A stretch of DNA of 64,000 nucleotides, from positions 248,001-312,000 of the forward strand of contig JAJDZU010000012.1 in NCBI GenBank assembly GCA_022824495.1, given 5' to 3'. The stretch comes from Chloroflexota bacterium. Its GTDB lineage: Bacteria > Chloroflexota > UBA11872. A program made the position numbers and the translations under genes. Under the pieces are notes generated by a model. That model was given only the letters and a program-made list of their open reading frames with translations. It did not search any database and was not told the origin of the DNA. Numbering within the stretch: the first letter of the stretch is position 1; every line of letters starts with the position of its first letter. This document shows positions 50,299 through 59,051 of the stretch, in pieces.

Positions 50299-51078
50299 GT
50301 GATCGGGGCGATTATTGGGGACATTGTGGGGTCGGTGTATGAGTGGCGGCGGATCAAGACGAAGTCGTTTGAGTTGTTCGTGGATCAGTGCGAGTGCACG
50401 GACGACTCGATTTGCACGGCGGCCGTGGCGGACATCCTTATGCACGATCTACCGCCAGCCTTGACGCTTCAGCGGTGGTGCCGGGAGCATCCGCGCCGGG
50501 ACTACGGCGGCAGATTCGCACAGTGGATTGAGATGGATCCGCCGCGTCCGTACGACAGCTTTGGGAACGGCGCGGCCATGCGGGTCTCGCCGGCGGCCTA
50601 CCTGCACCGCAACGGCGAGCTCTCGGCCGCGCTGGAGGCTTCAGACCTGGTGACCGCCGTGACCCATAACCATCCGGAAGGCCTGAAGGGCGCCCGCGCG
50701 ACGGTGCATGCAATCTGGCTGGCCTTCCAGGGCGAGCCGGCCACCGGTATTCGGAAGGCCATCGCCGAGACTTACGGCTACGACCTCTCGCGCAGCGTCG
50801 ATGACATCCGGCCCGGCTACCGGTTCAACGAGATCTGCCAGACGACCGTGCCCGAAGCCATCACCTGCGCGTTAGAGTCCGACAGCTTCGAGGACGCGAT
50901 CCGTAACGCCGTTTCCCTTGGCGGGGATTCAGACACCCTGGCTGCGATTGCCGGGCCGATTGGCGAGGCGCTGCACGGGATTCCCGCCGACATCCGGGCC
51001 GAGGCCGAAAATCGCTACGTGCCTCACGACATCCTCGGAGTCATCCGAGAGATGTATGGCGAGGCGCTGACGCTGTGA
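50299..51078 (+). CDS. ADP-ribosylglycohydrolase (DraG-like)
   Basis: 259-aa hydrolase expected to remove ADP-ribose from proteins or other targets. GAIIGDIVGSVYEW starts the fold, CTDDSICTAAVADIL holds the Mg-binding Thr-Asp-Asp, and SLGGDSDTLAAIAGPIGEA holds the second Mg-binding Asp pair. Start at GTG 50299, preceded by AAGAGG. All key metal ligands are present. It lies next to toxin-antitoxin genes, so a role in reversing a toxin's ADP-ribosylation is possible, but no ADP-ribosyltransferase is seen in the window. Confidence 0.82.
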   Translation: MIGAIIGDIVGSVYEWRRIKTKSFELFVDQCECTDDSICTAAVADILMHDLPPALTLQRWCREHPRRDYGGRFAQWIEMDPPRPYDSFGNGAAMRVSPAAYLHRNGELSAALEASDLVTAVTHNHPEGLKGARATVHAIWLAFQGEPATGIRKAIAETYGYDLSRSVDDIRPGYRFNEICQTTVPEAITCALESDSFEDAIRNAVSLGGDSDTLAAIAGPIGEALHGIPADIRAEAENRYVPHDILGVIREMYGEALTL

Positions 51079-51093
51079 ATGGGACTGTAGGTA

Positions 51094-51318
51094 TCAGGAC
51101 TCGGAATCGGCGTTCCAACGGACTCCGGTTGTTGAGATGTCACCCTTGACATTGACCTTGCCCCGCAGGCTGCCGATCAGATCTGCATCCCCCTGGGCGT
51201 AGGGCACGACCCGCGCGACGGGCTTGCCGCGCCTGGTGATGATCAGGCCATCGGGTTCAAGCTCGTCCAGCAGCGCGAGGCAGTGGGCCTTGAAGTGCGC
51301 GGCCTCAATCGTCCGCAT
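51094..51318 (-). CDS. Phd/YefM-family antitoxin, orphan
   Basis: 74 aa from ATG 51318, MRTIEAAHFKAHCLALLDEL then EPDGLIITRRGKPVARVVPY, the classical Phd fold, and an acidic tail (GDISTTGVRWNADSES) that normally binds the toxin. No toxin gene follows; the next downstream gene converges. The longer frame from 51345 adds nine residues and is less likely. Confidence 0.7.
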   Translation of the reverse strand: MRTIEAAHFKAHCLALLDELEPDGLIITRRGKPVARVVPYAQGDADLIGSLRGKVNVKGDISTTGVRWNADSES

Positions 51319-51385
51319 GGCGCTCCTCAAGCAACTGGAAGTCATCCGGCTCGCACATAGTGTCCGGCAACTCTCTGACTCGCGC

Positions 51386-52933
51386 CTATTGCCCGAGCCG
51401 TTCCAGCACTACATGCGCCGCGTTGTGGCCGGGGGCGCCGGTTACCTCGCCGCCGGGGTGGGTGCCGGCGCCGCAGAGGTAGAGGTTCTGGATGGGGGTG
51501 CGGTAGTCGGACCAGCCGGGGAGGGGGCGGCGGGACATCATCTGCTGGGGAATCATGTCGACGTGGCGGATGTTGCCGTCGGTCAGGCCGATGCGGTCCT
51601 CGATGTCCTCGGGGGTGAGCAGCGTCCAGTCGATGATGGCGTCCCGGAAGTTGGGGGCGTAGCGGCAGAACTCGTCGATGAGTTTTTCGCCGAACTCCTG
51701 CCGCTTCTCCGACCAGGAGCCGTCCTTGAGGTGCGCCGGCACGAAGAAGACCCACATGGACAGCACGTGCTGGCCTTCGGGCGCCACGGATGGGTCGTAG
51801 ACGGTCGGTATCTGCACCTGGATGATCGGGGTCTCGGGGAGCCGGCCGTTGGTGGCGTCGAGCCAGCTGGACTGGCAGTAGTCGGTTGAGGGGGCGAGAT
51901 TGATCATGGACAGGTGCTTGGGGTCGTAGTCGTCGCCCAGGTGGCGCGAGAAGTCGGGCAACTCGCGCAGCGAGCAGAGGAACTTGACCGAGGCGGACTG
52001 CGTCTTCAGCGACTCGACCTCGTCCACGACTTCCTGTTCCACGTCGGCGCCGTCCAGCAGTTGCGTGAAGGTGCGCTTGGGGTCGGCGTTGGAGAGGACC
52101 AGGTCGGCCTCGATAACTTCGCCGTCGGCCAGTTCGACGCCGGTGGCCTTGCCGTCCTGGGTCAGGATGCGGGATACCTCCGCGCCGGTTCGGATCGACA
52201 CGCCGACCGACTCGGCGGAGCGGGCCATTGACTGGGTGATGGAGCCCATGCCGCCGCGGACGATGCCGTAGTTCTCGGTGTCCTTGCGGTAGGCGCTGAA
52301 GCGGTAGAGCGCGGTGATGTAGGCGCTGCCGGGGGCGCTGATGTTGCCCATGTCGATCGCGCCGATGCTGGCCATCGCCTTCATCTCGTCGGAGACGAAG
52401 GTCTGGTCGATCAGGTCGCGCAGCGGAACGGTGAGCAGGGTTTCCAGCAGTTCCTCTTCTTCCTCGTCCTTGAAGCGCTCAGTGAGCTCGGCCAGGGAGG
52501 GCGGCGGACCGAGGTAGTAGTCGCTCAGGATTCGCACGGCGCGGTGCCAGAAGTCGGCCCAATCCAGCCAGGCTTCGGCGTCCTCGGGCGAGAACTGGCG
52601 AATCTCTTCGGCGGTCTTCTCGTCGTCGTGCCAGAGCCTGACGGCGCGCCCGTCGGGAAACGGGTGCAGGCGGCCGGGGTCCAGCGGGTAGACGTGGAAG
52701 CCGTGCTTGCGGAGCTCGAGTTCGTCGATCACCTTCTGCTGGAGGATGTGGCAGACGTAGGAGCAGGTGGAGATGTGGAAGCCGGGGAACCACTCCTCGG
52801 TGACGGCGGCGCCGCCGACCACGTCGCGACGCTCCAGCACCTGTACGTCCAGCCCGGCCCGGCCGAGGTATCCGGCGGCCACCAAGCCGTTGTGCCCGCC
52901 GCCGACGATTACGACTTTCTTGTTTTCGGCCAT
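51386..52933 (-). CDS. FAD-dependent oxidoreductase, phytoene desaturase/PYROXD2-like
   Basis: 515-aa flavoprotein. KKVVIVGGGHNGLVAAGYLG (FAD-binding Rossmann) at the N-terminus, LERRDVVGGAAVTEEWFPGF as in CrtI/PYROXD2 proteins, VRGGMGSITQSMARSAESVG in the middle, and YLCGAGTHPGGEVTGAPGHN at the C-terminus (second FAD contact). Probably desaturates or oxidises a lipid- or terpenoid-like substrate. No carotenoid genes are adjacent, so I favour a PYROXD2-like role over carotenoid synthesis. Divergent from the amidohydrolase gene at 53063. Confidence 0.85.
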   Translation of the reverse strand: MAENKKVVIVGGGHNGLVAAGYLGRAGLDVQVLERRDVVGGAAVTEEWFPGFHISTCSYVCHILQQKVIDELELRKHGFHVYPLDPGRLHPFPDGRAVRLWHDDEKTAEEIRQFSPEDAEAWLDWADFWHRAVRILSDYYLGPPPSLAELTERFKDEEEEELLETLLTVPLRDLIDQTFVSDEMKAMASIGAIDMGNISAPGSAYITALYRFSAYRKDTENYGIVRGGMGSITQSMARSAESVGVSIRTGAEVSRILTQDGKATGVELADGEVIEADLVLSNADPKRTFTQLLDGADVEQEVVDEVESLKTQSASVKFLCSLRELPDFSRHLGDDYDPKHLSMINLAPSTDYCQSSWLDATNGRLPETPIIQVQIPTVYDPSVAPEGQHVLSMWVFFVPAHLKDGSWSEKRQEFGEKLIDEFCRYAPNFRDAIIDWTLLTPEDIEDRIGLTDGNIRHVDMIPQQMMSRRPLPGWSDYRTPIQNLYLCGAGTHPGGEVTGAPGHNAAHVVLERLGQ

Positions 52934-53062
52934 GGTTCGCTCCTTTTGCCGCTACCCCGTGCCGGCTGGCTCGGACCCGTGCGCCAGAACGGCAGTCACC
53001 CGCAGCTTTGCGGCTGTCACCGGGCTAGAATCCCAGGCCGTTCGGGGGACGGGTCGAAGCTT

Positions 53063-54178
53063 ATGACACGGGACTCCAGGAAGCCGCTGGGTCTGGACGA
53101 TGTGCTCATCGTCGACTGCGACGTGCACGCGAACGAACCGCCCGAGGCGCTGGCGCCGTATATCGACATGCCGTGGCGGCGCTCGCTGGAGTTGCTGGGC
53201 CGAGGGCCGCAGCGCTACCTGGACATTCCGGGCTACGCGCCGATTCTGAACCTGGACCCGCCGTTTCCGGACCGCGGGCTGGGCAACCGGACGGTGACCA
53301 CGGCGCGGCAGATGCGCGATGAACTGGATGAGCTGTCCATCGACGTCGGCATCCTGTTTCCCGACAACCTGCTGAAGATCGCGGTGTTCCCGCACGTGGA
53401 CTACGCGGCGGCGCTGGGACGTGCGTATAACGCCTGGCTGGCGGACGCGTGGGTGAGCCGGGAAGAGGGCCTGTACGGGGCGGTGCTGGCCGTGCCGCAG
53501 GATCCGAAGGACGCGGCGGAGCAGATTCGGACCTACGGGGCGGACGACCGGTTTGTGGCCGTCTACCTGCCGGTCGCGGGGCTGCGTCCGCTGTGGGGCG
53601 ACCGGATGTACGACCCGATCTACGAAGCGGCCGAGGAGATGGGGCTGCCGGTGATGCTGCACAGCGTGGGGCTGATCCACCCGCACTTTCCGTTCAACCT
53701 GGAGCACGTGGAGTCGCGGATCGTACGCCACCCCATCAACCATGAGTTCGCGCTGATGGCCAACCTGTTCACGATGATCGCCAACGGGGTGCCGGTGAGA
53801 TATCCCGACCTGGAGATCGTGTTTACCGAGGGCGGCGTTTCCTGGGTGCCGTTCTGCATGTGGCGCATGGACAAGGAATACGCCGAGATTCCGACGGGCG
53901 CGCCATACCTGGAGCGTCCGCCGAGTGACTACATCAAGAAGATGTACTACTGCACGCAGCCGATCGAGGAGCCGGAACGCGCACGGGATCTGCTGACCAT
54001 GATCGACCTGTTCGATGGGCGCGATAAGGTCATTTTTGCCTCCGACTGGCCGCACCACGACTTCGACCATCCGCGCACCGTGCTGAACATGCCGTTCGAC
54101 GCCGAGCTCAAGCGCAACATCATGGGCGAGACCGCCCGCCGCCTCTTCAAGCTGCCGGTGCCCGTTCCGGTCGCCTGA
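53063..54178 (+). CDS. Amidohydrolase family 2 protein
   Basis: 371-aa metal-dependent hydrolase or decarboxylase. VLIVDCDVHANEPPEAL gives the DxHxN form of the first metal site, VMLHSVG and VFTEGGVSWVPF the middle ligands, and FASDWPHHDFDHP the final catalytic Asp with flanking His. Its stop overlaps the start of the Rieske gene by one base (TGATG), so the two proteins are made together; a ferredoxin beside this hydrolase suggests an aromatic or halogenated compound pathway (inference). ATG 53063. Confidence 0.82.
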   Translation: MTRDSRKPLGLDDVLIVDCDVHANEPPEALAPYIDMPWRRSLELLGRGPQRYLDIPGYAPILNLDPPFPDRGLGNRTVTTARQMRDELDELSIDVGILFPDNLLKIAVFPHVDYAAALGRAYNAWLADAWVSREEGLYGAVLAVPQDPKDAAEQIRTYGADDRFVAVYLPVAGLRPLWGDRMYDPIYEAAEEMGLPVMLHSVGLIHPHFPFNLEHVESRIVRHPINHEFALMANLFTMIANGVPVRYPDLEIVFTEGGVSWVPFCMWRMDKEYAEIPTGAPYLERPPSDYIKKMYYCTQPIEEPERARDLLTMIDLFDGRDKVIFASDWPHHDFDHPRTVLNMPFDAELKRNIMGETARRLFKLPVPVPVA

Positions 54179-54573
54179 TGCCACGCATCCGCGTGGGGCC
54201 GGCGGATGACATTCAGCCCGGCCAGCCGGCGTTTGTGAGGCACGGCGCGATCGAGATCGCCGTGTTTCGCGTGGACGACGGTTTTCGCGCCTATCGCAAC
54301 CGTTGCCCGCACCAACAGGGGCCGGTGTGCACGGGTCCGGTCAGCGGCACGCTGGTGGCCACGGCCGATACCGACTGGCGGCTGGCCTGGGTGCTGGAAG
54401 GCCGGGTGCTGATCTGCCCGTGGCACAGCATGGAGTTCGATCTGGACACGGGGCGCCGGATCCGCGCCCAGTCGGAACGCTTGCGGGCGTTTTCTATTGA
54501 AGTCGAACGCGGTCAGGTTTTCGTGCAGGTGGGTCCACGCTCGGCGCCATCCGCTTCCCGTCAGGGGACCTGA
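54178..54573 (+). CDS. Rieske [2Fe-2S] ferredoxin-type protein
   Basis: 131-aa electron carrier. The cluster ligands are in NRCPHQQGPVC (Cys-x-His) and LICPWHSMEFDLDTGRR (Cys-x2-His). The 30 residues between the two motifs are longer than in minimal dioxygenase ferredoxins, because of an insert ending ATADTDWRLAWVLEG. Coupled to the amidohydrolase by a one-base overlap. It may deliver electrons to an oxygenase; the P450 at 55968 is the only one nearby. Confidence 0.85.
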   Translation: MPRIRVGPADDIQPGQPAFVRHGAIEIAVFRVDDGFRAYRNRCPHQQGPVCTGPVSGTLVATADTDWRLAWVLEGRVLICPWHSMEFDLDTGRRIRAQSERLRAFSIEVERGQVFVQVGPRSAPSASRQGT

Positions 54574-54668
54574 CGACCGCTTGCCGTTAGTTGGGGCCGC
54601 CGGCGTCCCGAGTGTTTCACGGATCGTTCCAGGCTCATCCTTCCCCATCTCGCCGGCGTGTAGGCTGG

Positions 54669-55838
54669 ATGGTGCGTGGAATGCCGGGGGCTCAGCGAGT
54701 GAAGTTTGTCTCCGCCGTCTCGCTTGAGACCGAACCGGCGCGCATCGCACAGGACATCCACGACCAACTCGCGGCGGACGGACCGTACGACCTGGTGGTC
54801 GCATTCGTCCGGCCGCCAACCGATCCGGCGGGCGCGGAAGTCCTGGCCGGCTTGCATGCGTTACTGGCGCCGCGACGATTCATTGGCTGCACGGCAGGCG
54901 GCGTCGTGGGGTCCGGCCGCGAGATTGAGAGCCATGACGCCACCGCGGTGCTGGCGGCGCGTCTGCCGGGCGTGCGGATCGATCCGCTTCCCGATCTCGA
55001 CGACGAGGCCGTCGATCTTGCGCCGGACGACCTCCAGGCCTGCATCGTGTTGGTGGATCCCTATTCGACGGCTACCGAAGCCTTGCTGCGCCGACTGGAC
55101 CAGCTGGCCCCGGGAATCCCCGTCATCGGCGGCGTGGCCAGTTGGGCGTCCGCCCCGGGTCGCAATCGCCTGGCCCAGGACGGTGAGGTCGCGAACTCCG
55201 GTCTGGTCGGCGTGACGCTGCGTGGGAATCTGCGTGTCAGCACCATCGTCTCCCAGGGCTGCCGGCCGGTGGGCGACTGGTTCACCGTTACGGGAAGTCG
55301 CAGCAACCTGATCCAGGAACTCGACGGGAAACCGCCGCTTGAAGTTCTTCAGGAGGTCTTCAGCGAAGCCAGCCCCGAGGATCAGAAGCTGATGCGCTCC
55401 GGCATTCTCCTGGGGCGTGGCGTTGCCCAGCAGCCCAACGATCTCGGGCATGGATCGTTCATCATCCGCGTCGTGCTGGGCGCGGACCGGGAATCCGGCG
55501 CGATCAGCGTGGCCGACCGCGTGCGCGAAGGCGAGTTTGTGCAGTTCCACGTGCGCGACGCCCAGAGCGCCCGCGACGACCTGGAGATGCTGCTGACGCC
55601 GCAGGTCTTTGAAGAAACCGCCGCCGGGGCTTTGCTATTCACCTGCAACGGCCGCGGGGAACGCTTCTTCGGTGAGCGCGACGCCGACGTAGCGATCATC
55701 GGCAACGCCCTGGGCGAGCAGGTGCCGGTGACGGGCTTTTTCTGCGGCGGCGAAATCGGCCCTATCGGCTCGGCCAACTTCGTCCACGGCTACACCGCCA
55801 GCCTGGCCGTCTTTCGCCCAGGCTCCGGCGCGGGCTAG
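54669..55838 (+). CDS. FIST domain sensory protein
   Basis: 389-aa soluble protein with FIST_N (VKFVSAVSLETEPARIAQDI, then RFIGCTAGGVVGSGREIES, at about 12-100) and FIST_C (GALLFTCNGRGERFFGERD then GFFCGGEIGPIG near the end). FIST domains are thought to bind small ligands such as amino acids and are often linked to signalling proteins; here the domain stands alone. Start ATG 54669; an in-frame ATG at 54681 is equally possible. It lies downstream of the Rieske gene. Confidence 0.82.
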   Translation: MVRGMPGAQRVKFVSAVSLETEPARIAQDIHDQLAADGPYDLVVAFVRPPTDPAGAEVLAGLHALLAPRRFIGCTAGGVVGSGREIESHDATAVLAARLPGVRIDPLPDLDDEAVDLAPDDLQACIVLVDPYSTATEALLRRLDQLAPGIPVIGGVASWASAPGRNRLAQDGEVANSGLVGVTLRGNLRVSTIVSQGCRPVGDWFTVTGSRSNLIQELDGKPPLEVLQEVFSEASPEDQKLMRSGILLGRGVAQQPNDLGHGSFIIRVVLGADRESGAISVADRVREGEFVQFHVRDAQSARDDLEMLLTPQVFEETAAGALLFTCNGRGERFFGERDADVAIIGNALGEQVPVTGFFCGGEIGPIGSANFVHGYTASLAVFRPGSGAG

Positions 55839-55967
55839 ATCCCACGCTTGAGGAAACTCGTTCGAGTTTCCGTTTGAGCGTTACTTGGGCGAATTCCGCT
55901 TCTCAGAAGTGAATAGCTGAACTCACTACAATCGCCGGGATAAAAATATGTTTATGGAGATCGTGAT

Positions 55968-57290
55968 TTGACGCAGTCGCCGCCGGAAGCTCCGAACGGT
56001 ACCGCTCCCTCTAATGTCACCACCGGGCGCAGAGTCCGGGAAGCACTGCTCAAGACGACCGAAACGGTGCTTCGCCCGTTGGTCATCCGGTCGCTGCTGG
56101 CCTGGGAACGTCTTGAGTCGGGCGTCAGCTACAACCCCACCTCCAGGGACATTCAACGCGATCCCTACCCGACCTACGAACGGCTGCGGCGCAAGGATCC
56201 CGTGCATCGCATGCGGCTGGTGGACGCGTGGGCGATCACCCAGCACCAGGACATCGACGCGATGCTGCGCGACAGCCGACGGTTTTCGAACGGCGGCCGG
56301 GACTATGGGTACGTCGACTACGTTTCACTGCTGGACATGGACCCGCCGGATCACACGCGCTTGCGGTCGCTCGTGGTCAAGGCGTTTACGCCGCGGGCGG
56401 TTGCGCAGCTCGCGCCAAGCATCCAGAAGACCTGCGACGAGCTTCTGGACGACGTCGAAGATACGACCCGATTCGACCTGATCGAGGCCCTGGCGTTTCC
56501 GTTGCCGGTGATCGTCATTGCCGAAATGCTGGGCGTTCCGCCGGCGGACCGGGACCGGTTCAAGACCTGGTCGCAGGACGCGGCGCTCTCGGTCGAGCCG
56601 GCGCTGAACCCGGGACAAGTGCGGCGGGTCCAGCGCGCCTTCGGGAATCTGCGCGAGTACCTGAACGGGCTGATCGAGCGTTTTCAGCGGGACCCGCAGG
56701 ACAACATGATCAGCGCGCTGGTGGCCGTGGAGGAGGCCGGCGACAGGCTGACCCGTGAAGAACTGCTGATGACCCTGATGTTGCTGCTGGTGGCCGGGCA
56801 CGAGACGACCCGCAACCTGATTGGCAACGGGATGTTGGCGCTGCTCCGGAATCCCGACCAGTTGCAGCGGTTGCGCGACCATCCGGAGTTGATGGAATCG
56901 GCCGTCCACGAGTTGCTGCGCTATGACGCGCCCGTGCAACTCGACAGCCGGGTCGTGCGTGAAGACCTGGAGATTGGCGGCAAGCGCATTCGCAAAGGCC
57001 AGCGCGTCATCGGCCTGATCGGCGCCGCCAATCGAGACCCCGAGGCATTTGCCAGGCCGAACCTCCTGGACATTGGGCGAGGGGACAAGACTCATCTGTC
57101 ATTCGGCCGGGGCATTCACTTTTGCCTGGGATCGCCCCTGGCGCTGTTGGAGGGACGAATTGCCTTCGCCACGCTCCTGCGGCGGTTCTCCTCCATCCGG
57201 CTGGCGGCCGAGCCGGAGCACCTGGACGTCGTGGTGTTGCGCGGTCTGCGGGAGTTGTGGATTGACGTCGAGCGAACTGCCGACGCATAG
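55968..57290 (+). CDS. Cytochrome P450
   Basis: 440-aa soluble heme monooxygenase of the bacterial class. I-helix AGHETT at 266-271, K-helix ExxR in HELLRYD (Glu305, Arg308) and the heme loop FGRGIHFCLG with Cys376. MDPPDHTRLRSLVVKAFTPR is the usual bacterial C-helix region. The start is TTG at 55968 with GGAG about 12 bases upstream; the ATG codons nearby are in other frames. It needs an external electron donor, perhaps through the Rieske protein at 54178. Substrate unknown. Confidence 0.88.
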   Translation: MTQSPPEAPNGTAPSNVTTGRRVREALLKTTETVLRPLVIRSLLAWERLESGVSYNPTSRDIQRDPYPTYERLRRKDPVHRMRLVDAWAITQHQDIDAMLRDSRRFSNGGRDYGYVDYVSLLDMDPPDHTRLRSLVVKAFTPRAVAQLAPSIQKTCDELLDDVEDTTRFDLIEALAFPLPVIVIAEMLGVPPADRDRFKTWSQDAALSVEPALNPGQVRRVQRAFGNLREYLNGLIERFQRDPQDNMISALVAVEEAGDRLTREELLMTLMLLLVAGHETTRNLIGNGMLALLRNPDQLQRLRDHPELMESAVHELLRYDAPVQLDSRVVREDLEIGGKRIRKGQRVIGLIGAANRDPEAFARPNLLDIGRGDKTHLSFGRGIHFCLGSPLALLEGRIAFATLLRRFSSIRLAAEPEHLDVVVLRGLRELWIDVERTADA

Positions 57291-57366
57291 CCCCCGGTGC
57301 CGCATCCGCGGCTTCGATGCACGGGCGCGCCGGCATTCGTTCCCGCGTTTGACCTGAGGCTCGCTC

Positions 57367-57495
57367 CCTAGAGACCTTGGCGTAACCCTGGGTTAGGTGC
57401 GCGGAAGACCCTCACCCCAGCCCTCTCCCACGGGGAGAGGGAGCAAGAGGGGCCGCGCCTTTGAGGGTGCGGGGCGTTATGCAAAGGTCTCTAGG
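57367..57495. mobile_element. MITE-like element around an inverted repeat B copy
   Basis: Terminal inverted repeats of about 20 bases: CCTAGAGACCTTGGCGTAAC at 57367-57386, and the matching complement at 57476-57495 (GTTATGCAAAGGTCTCTAGG), with two or three mismatches. The 89-base core holds repeat B on the minus strand (GGGAGAGGG, GGTGAGGGTCTTCCGCGC). No transposase is inside. The right end supplies the stop codon of the symporter gene at 57491. Confidence 0.55.
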
Positions 57496-59017
57496 CGGGC
57501 GTTCCGGCCTGGGCCGGGATGCCGCGCAGCACCTCGTCGAACTCCCGCGTGCGGTCCTCCGACGGCGGGGGCGTCAGCAACGTACCGGCGATGGCCGCCA
57601 GCCCGCCCGCAAGGAATCCCGGCAGGGCCGGCATGACGTCGAACATGCCCTGCGGGCCTCCCGACAGCACGAACTGCCAGAGTGACGCCACGACGAATCC
57701 GACCACCACTCCCGCTAGCGCGCCGCCGAAGTTGAAGCGCCGCCAGTAGAGCGCCAGGATCACCGCCGGGCCGAAGGTGGCGCCCATGCCACCCCAGGCA
57801 TACGCCACCAGGTTCAGCACCGTGTCAGGGAAGGCGATGGCCAGGTAGCCCGCCAGCGCTCCGATCACAACCAGCAGCGCACGCCCCAGCCACACCCGTT
57901 GCGAGGCGCCCAGGGCGCTCGCATACCGGCGCAGCAGCGGCAGGTCGCCGGCCGCAATGGCCGACGCCAACAACAACTGCGAGTCCGCCGTGCTCATCAC
58001 GGCCGCAATCACCGCCGTCAGGAGCAAGCCGCCAATGATGGCCGGAAAGAAGTAGTCCGACACCAGGAAATACACGCGCTCCGCATCCGACGTGGTGATG
58101 CCGATTTCGTCAAGCGCGGGCCGAGCAAAGAGACCGAGCAGGAAGCTCAGCGAATAGACAAGACAGAGCCACAGCGTCGACAGATTGCGGCTCTGCTTGA
58201 TCCTGTCTTCGCGCTCCACCGCCATGAATCTCTGCAGCACGTGCTGCGCGCCGAAGAACCCAAGGCCCCAACCCATCGTGCCCAGGACAAATACCGGAGT
58301 GACCACCCCGCCGCGGTCGTCCGTGAATGGGTTCATGAACCCCGTCGCGCCGCCGCCCACGCCACCCAGCGGATCCTCGGCTGCCACGATGACGGTGGTC
58401 AGCATGATCACGAAGCCAATGAGGATCAGCACGGCCTGGAACACGTCGGTCCGCGAGACGGCCAGGAAGCCGCCGATGAACGTGTACGACGAGACGGCAA
58501 TCAGGGTGAGGATCAGCCCGAGCGTCGGATCCAGACCGAATTCCGTGTTGAGCAATTTCGACCCGGCGACCAGGCCCGACGTGATGTAGAAGACCACGAA
58601 GAAAATCGTCAGCGCCGCGCACACGGCGCGCAGAACCTGCCCCTGGTCGCCCACGCGTCGCTCCAGGAACTCGGGAAGCGTCAGCGCGTCCTCCATCGAA
58701 ATGGTGTAGCGACGCAGGCGTTTCGCGACGATGGTCCAGTTGATCCAGGCGCCAATCACGAGAAACACGACCAGCCACAGCTGATTGGCGCCGCTCGTAA
58801 ACGCCAGCGCCGGGAATACCAGCATCGTCCAGCCGCTGGTGGTGGACGAGCCGGCGCTGAGCGCGGTGGTGAAGCTGCTGAGCCGCCGGCGACCCAGCAC
58901 GTAGTCCGACATCGCCGACATTTGGCGCACCCGGACGATCGCGATACCGATCAGAATCGCGAAGTACGCGATGAACACCGTGACGGTCCACGCGGTGCTC
59001 AGCACGTCCGGGGTCAT
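57491..59017 (-). CDS. Sodium:solute symporter (PutP-like)
   Basis: Thirteen-helix sodium-coupled importer, 508 aa, of the proline/pantothenate type. Family signs: SDYVLGRRRLSSFTTALSAG SSTTSGWTML (helix 1-2 sodium-site region), TFIGGFLAVSRTDVFQAVL and AVIAAVMSTADSQLLLASA. ATG at 59017. The last codons and stop lie in the right terminal repeat of a MITE-like element, so the normal C-terminus may have been replaced (REFDEVLRGIPAQAGTPA). Likely substrate: an amino acid or organic acid. The binding protein and NCS2 permease genes are upstream on the same strand. Confidence 0.85.
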   Translation of the reverse strand: MTPDVLSTAWTVTVFIAYFAILIGIAIVRVRQMSAMSDYVLGRRRLSSFTTALSAGSSTTSGWTMLVFPALAFTSGANQLWLVVFLVIGAWINWTIVAKRLRRYTISMEDALTLPEFLERRVGDQGQVLRAVCAALTIFFVVFYITSGLVAGSKLLNTEFGLDPTLGLILTLIAVSSYTFIGGFLAVSRTDVFQAVLILIGFVIMLTTVIVAAEDPLGGVGGGATGFMNPFTDDRGGVVTPVFVLGTMGWGLGFFGAQHVLQRFMAVEREDRIKQSRNLSTLWLCLVYSLSFLLGLFARPALDEIGITTSDAERVYFLVSDYFFPAIIGGLLLTAVIAAVMSTADSQLLLASAIAAGDLPLLRRYASALGASQRVWLGRALLVVIGALAGYLAIAFPDTVLNLVAYAWGGMGATFGPAVILALYWRRFNFGGALAGVVVGFVVASLWQFVLSGGPQGMFDVMPALPGFLAGGLAAIAGTLLTPPPSEDRTREFDEVLRGIPAQAGTPA

Positions 59018-59051
59018 ACGCGGGCTATCCGCCAGCCGTGAAGTTCAGGGA

